Assembly (NCBI GenBank): GCA_003229095.1
Contig: QIHS01000268.1
Span: 1-7,130 of the forward strand
DNA from: Woeseia sp.
Lineage (GTDB): Bacteria > Pseudomonadota > Gammaproteobacteria > Steroidobacterales > Woeseiaceae
Direction of reading: 5' to 3'
DNA: 7,130 nucleotides
A program made the translations under genes and the position numbers. The notes below the pieces were generated by a model, which worked only from the letters and a program-made list of their open reading frames with translations, was not told the DNA's origin and did not search any database. Below are positions 4,615 to 7,130 of the stretch, piece after piece (positions within the stretch are counted from its first letter, which is position 1; the number at the start of each line of letters is the position of its first letter).

Positions 4615-5691
4615 TTGGCTAGACTCAAACCGGTTCTGATCTTCCTGGTCCAGTCCGTCGTATTCGGCCTGGCAGCCGCATTTGTGGTCGTGCTTGTGCG
4701 TCCGCAGCTGCTACCGGCCTTTAATATCGGCGGAGCACCGGGACAACCCGCCAGTTATGCCGACGCGGTCGATATTGCGGCGCCCTCAGTCGCCAATGTT
4801 TATACGCGAAGGCTGACCTCAGAGGGCAATTCACCTGGCGGATCCGGCAGGTTTCGCGTCAATATCAGCGTTGGGTCCGCGGTCATTATCGATCCTGAGG
4901 GTTATCTGGTTACCAATTATCACGTCGTCGCCCTCGCAAACGACATCCGACTGCAACTTGCGGATGGTCGAATCGCCAGCCCGGTCCTGGTCGGGGTCGA
5001 TGCCGAAACCGACCTGGCCCTGTTAAAAGTGGACCTGGGCCCCCTGCCGGCTATTCCGTTTGGAAGCTCCGATCAGCTCAGAATTGGCGATGTGGTGCTG
5101 GCGATCGGTAACCCGTACGGCCTGTCCAAAACAGTCACACAGGGGATCGTGAGTGCAACAGGCCGCGGCATTCTGGGGCTGCTGACTTTTGAGAACTTTA
5201 TCCAGACTGATGCCGCAATTAACGAGGGCAATTCCGGCGGCGCGTTGATCAATACGCAGGGTCATCTTGTTGGCATCAACACTGCGGTACTCACACAGGA
5301 TGCGGGAACCGAGGGCATCAGTTTTGCCATTCCGATAGACCTGGCGCGCGGCGTGGTGGAAGAAATCAAGCGAAACGGGCGGGTCATCCGTGGTTGGGTC
5401 GGTCTGGAACCCGTCGATCTGAACCGCGCTGAAGCAACGGCACGAGGAATCGACCCGAATGTCGGCATTCTGCTTAGCAGGATTGTGGCCAACAGCCCGG
5501 CACAAAGAGCCGGATTGCAGATCGGCGACGTTATTCTATCGATCAATGGGCGGCCGATTCGGTCTCGACAAGAAGCATTGCTGATCGTTGCGCGTCTCAA
5601 TCCCGAAGACGAAGTTGAGATGGAAGGCGTGCGCGGCGGTCAGCGATTCCGGGTGACGCTGATTGCCGCGGAAAGGCCACCGCGGCCCTGA
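4615..5691 (+). CDS. degS: DegS/AlgW-type membrane-anchored serine protease
   Basis: Trypsin-like HtrA-family protease, anchored in the inner membrane with its catalytic part in the periplasm. Family members cut the anti-sigma factor (RseA in E. coli, MucA in Pseudomonas) when their PDZ domain senses misfolded outer-membrane proteins, which starts sigmaE/AlgU release. The 358-residue length is close to E. coli DegS (355). An N-terminal membrane helix spans about 7-28. The protease domain has the catalytic H103 (TNYHVV), D133 (ETDLALLKV) and S207 (NEGNSGGAL). One PDZ domain follows from about 260 to 350 (RGWVGLEPV ... AGLQIGDVILSINGRPI). A single PDZ plus an anchor separates it from DegP/DegQ. 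The start is TTG 4615-4617: an in-frame TGA sits two codons upstream (4609-4611), and later starts would destroy the anchor. AGGG at 4601-4604 is a weak, distant ribosome-binding site. An alternative name is algW. The anti-sigma target is not in the window. Confidence 0.92.
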   Translation: MARLKPVLIFLVQSVVFGLAAAFVVVLVRPQLLPAFNIGGAPGQPASYADAVDIAAPSVANVYTRRLTSEGNSPGGSGRFRVNISVGSAVIIDPEGYLVTNYHVVALANDIRLQLADGRIASPVLVGVDAETDLALLKVDLGPLPAIPFGSSDQLRIGDVVLAIGNPYGLSKTVTQGIVSATGRGILGLLTFENFIQTDAAINEGNSGGALINTQGHLVGINTAVLTQDAGTEGISFAIPIDLARGVVEEIKRNGRVIRGWVGLEPVDLNRAEATARGIDPNVGILLSRIVANSPAQRAGLQIGDVILSINGRPIRSRQEALLIVARLNPEDEVEMEGVRGGQRFRVTLIAAERPPRP

Positions 5692-5696
5692 TGCTT

Positions 5697-5722
5697 CGCC
5701 AACCGCAGGAACGCGGCTGGTG
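5697..5722. terminator. Possible shared hairpin between convergent degS and murA
   Basis: The two genes end 45 bases apart and face each other. In the gap, CCAACCGC (5699-5706) pairs with GCGGCTGG (5713-5720) with one mismatch and a 6-base loop, and two further outer pairs including one G-T extend it. The stem is GC-rich and could slow polymerase from both sides. It lacks a T-run in either direction, so an efficient intrinsic terminator is not shown. Confidence 0.35.
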
Positions 5723-5736
5723 ACGGCCACGAATGG

Positions 5737-6996
5737 CTAGCGCCGGACTCTCTTGATCTCGGCCCCCAGTTGACCCAGCTTTTCCTCGATTCTCTCGTAG
5801 CCACGATCGACATGATAAATGCGATCGACCAGCGTCTCACCCTCGGCCGTGAGCCCGGCAAGCACAAGCCCTGCAGAGGCGCGCAAATCTGTCGCCATTA
5901 CCGGCGCGGCAGTCAATTTATCGACTCCCCGACACACCGCCGTATTGCCCTCGATCTGAATATCGGCACCCATACGCTGTAGCTCCAGCACATGCTGGAA
6001 ACGGTTTTCGAATATCGTTTCGGTGATCGTACCGACACCCTCGGCCAGTGCATTGAGTGCGCAAAACTGCGCCTGCATGTCCGTTGGAAAACCCGGATAG
6101 GGCGATGTCCGAATATCCACTGCCACCGGTCGCTTGCCGTGCATGTTGATTTCGATGAAATCGTCACCGGTTTGTATTTCGGCACCCGCTTCACGCAGCT
6201 TCAACAAGACCGCTTCGAGATGTTCAGGTGAGGTCCGATTCAGTCGTATCTTGCCGCCGGTCATCGCCGCGCCAACAAGATAAGTGCCCGCCTCTACCCG
6301 ATCCGGCAGTATGGTGTGATCTGTGCCGCCAAGTTCCTGAACGCCGCGCACACGAATCGTGCTCGTCCCCGCGCCGGATATTTCTGCGCCCATACCGATG
6401 AGAAAATTTGCGAGATCGACAACTTCCGGCTCGCGTGCGGCATTGTCCAGAATGGTTTCACCCTCGGCGAGGGTCGCTGCCATCATGAGATTCTCGGTGC
6501 CAGTGACCGTGACCACGTCGAAAACGATGTGTGCGCCCTTGAGGCGGTCCGTGCGTGCGCGGATGTAGCCGTTTTCGACCACCACGTCAGCCCCCATGGC
6601 CTGTAGTCCCTGCACATGAAGATTGACGGGTCGCGCACCGATTGCGCAGCCGCCAGGCAGTGATACTTCTGCCTCGCCAAAACGTGCGAGCAACGGACCC
6701 AATACAAGAATAGAGGCGCGCATTGTCTTGACCAACTCGTAAGGTGCCCGTCGTTCCCTGACGTTGCCGGCGTTCACTTCGATAGCGAGCTTGTCGTCGA
6801 ATGTGACCTCGACACCCATACTTTGTAAGAGCGTAATTGTCGTCGCAACATCGTTTAGTTGCGGCACGTTTCTGACAACAACCGGCGCTGCTGACAGCAG
6901 GGTCCCTGCCAATATGGGCAGCGCGGCATTCTTGGCGCCGGAGATCGTTATGGTGCCCGCAAGCCTCGCGCCGCCGCGAATAAGGAGTTTATCCAC
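5737..6996 (-). CDS. murA: MurA, UDP-GlcNAc 1-carboxyvinyltransferase
   Basis: Cytoplasmic enzyme that transfers enolpyruvate from PEP to UDP-N-acetylglucosamine, the first committed step of peptidoglycan synthesis and the fosfomycin target. With GTG 6994-6996 as start, the product has 419 residues, the same as E. coli MurA, and begins VDKLLIRGGARLAGTITISG (first residue read as Met). Key residues are present: K22 and N23 in SGAKNAALP, the active-site Cys117 in LPGGCAIGARPV (so the fosfomycin-sensitive Cys type, not Asp), D306 in FPTDMQAQF, and R398 in YHVDRGYERIEEKLGQLGA. An in-frame ATG at 7047 would add 17 residues that are ibaG coding sequence in another frame, so it is not preferred. The start lies inside ibaG, overlapping it by 8 bases; ibaG-murA is a widespread gammaproteobacterial pair. 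No strong Shine-Dalgarno is seen, consistent with coupling to ibaG. Confidence 0.97.
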   Translation of the reverse strand: MDKLLIRGGARLAGTITISGAKNAALPILAGTLLSAAPVVVRNVPQLNDVATTITLLQSMGVEVTFDDKLAIEVNAGNVRERRAPYELVKTMRASILVLGPLLARFGEAEVSLPGGCAIGARPVNLHVQGLQAMGADVVVENGYIRARTDRLKGAHIVFDVVTVTGTENLMMAATLAEGETILDNAAREPEVVDLANFLIGMGAEISGAGTSTIRVRGVQELGGTDHTILPDRVEAGTYLVGAAMTGGKIRLNRTSPEHLEAVLLKLREAGAEIQTGDDFIEINMHGKRPVAVDIRTSPYPGFPTDMQAQFCALNALAEGVGTITETIFENRFQHVLELQRMGADIQIEGNTAVCRGVDKLTAAPVMATDLRASAGLVLAGLTAEGETLVDRIYHVDRGYERIEEKLGQLGAEIKRVRR

Positions 6997-7130
6997 CCGG
7001 ATCTGCCGTTGCCTGAATCGCCGACCATTCCTCTGGCGTATGCGCACGAATAGACATGGCGTGAATCTCGTTGCCCATCAGGGCACCCAGACACTGATAG
7101 ACCAACTGATGCCTGGCCAGCGGGCGCTTG
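6989..7130 (-). CDS. ibaG: IbaG/BolA family protein, C-terminal part
   Basis: Partial gene running off the right edge; 46 codons plus TAA (6989-6991) are visible. The fragment reads KRPLARHQLVYQCLGALM, then NEIHAMSIRAHTPEEW, which matches the end of E. coli IbaG (NRIHAVSIKAYTPAEW) from memory. BolA-like proteins work with monothiol glutaredoxins in iron-sulfur handling; the conserved His of the IHAxSI segment (fragment residue 24) is the family's likely metal ligand. IbaG itself has been linked to acid stress in E. coli. Its stop overlaps the murA start by 8 bases, so the two are probably co-transcribed. The N-terminal 30-40 residues lie outside the window. Assignment to IbaG rather than BolA rests on the TPEEW ending and the murA neighbour. 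Confidence 0.92.
   Translation of the reverse strand, partial: KRPLARHQLVYQCLGALMGNEIHAMSIRAHTPEEWSAIQATADPGG

Overview
The window looks like a chromosomal housekeeping segment of a gammaproteobacterium that respires through a cytochrome bc1 complex, so it is not an enterobacterium. The protein sequences and the order yraN / sspB-sspA-petC-petB-petA / degS(algW) / murA-ibaG recall the region around petABC-sspAB in Pseudomonas-like and other gammaproteobacteria. The genus cannot be named from the sequence alone. GC content is moderate, and I see no insertion sequence, prophage, CRISPR array, tRNA or rRNA.

Left edge (1-311, + strand): the 3' end of a yraN (UPF0102) gene is followed one base later by a 47-codon scrap of a SIS-domain gene of the DiaA/GmhA type. 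The scrap keeps the conserved core (KQVRALGH...LLAISTS) but has lost both ends. Its tail runs 8 bases into the 3' end of the convergent sspB gene. This reads as a deletion scar where diaA (and perhaps the dolP-type BON gene that often follows it) used to be.

Centre (304-4290, - strand): transcription runs right to left through petA (Rieske protein), petB (cytochrome b), petC (cytochrome c1), sspA and sspB. The pet genes are tightly coupled by 1-base and 8-base overlaps. sspA follows after 82 bases with its own strong ribosome-binding site. The 305-base gap between sspA and sspB is long for this gene pair. It holds a nearly perfect inverted repeat (843-929, 32-bp arms) that the genes do not explain.

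Right (4291-7130): a 323-base divergent intergenic region separates petA from a + strand DegS/AlgW-type membrane-anchored serine protease. That gene converges on murA (UDP-GlcNAc enolpyruvyl transferase), which starts at a GTG inside the 3' end of ibaG (BolA family). ibaG runs off the right edge.

Functional view: PetABC oxidises quinol and reduces cytochrome c in the inner membrane. SspA modulates RNA polymerase. SspB brings substrates to ClpXP. DegS/AlgW is the first protease of the envelope-stress (sigmaE/AlgU) cascade, in which SspB-ClpXP can act at the last step. MurA starts peptidoglycan precursor synthesis. I found no convincing new biological system. The observations most worth following are the buried diaA remnant and the long inverted repeat between sspA and sspB.
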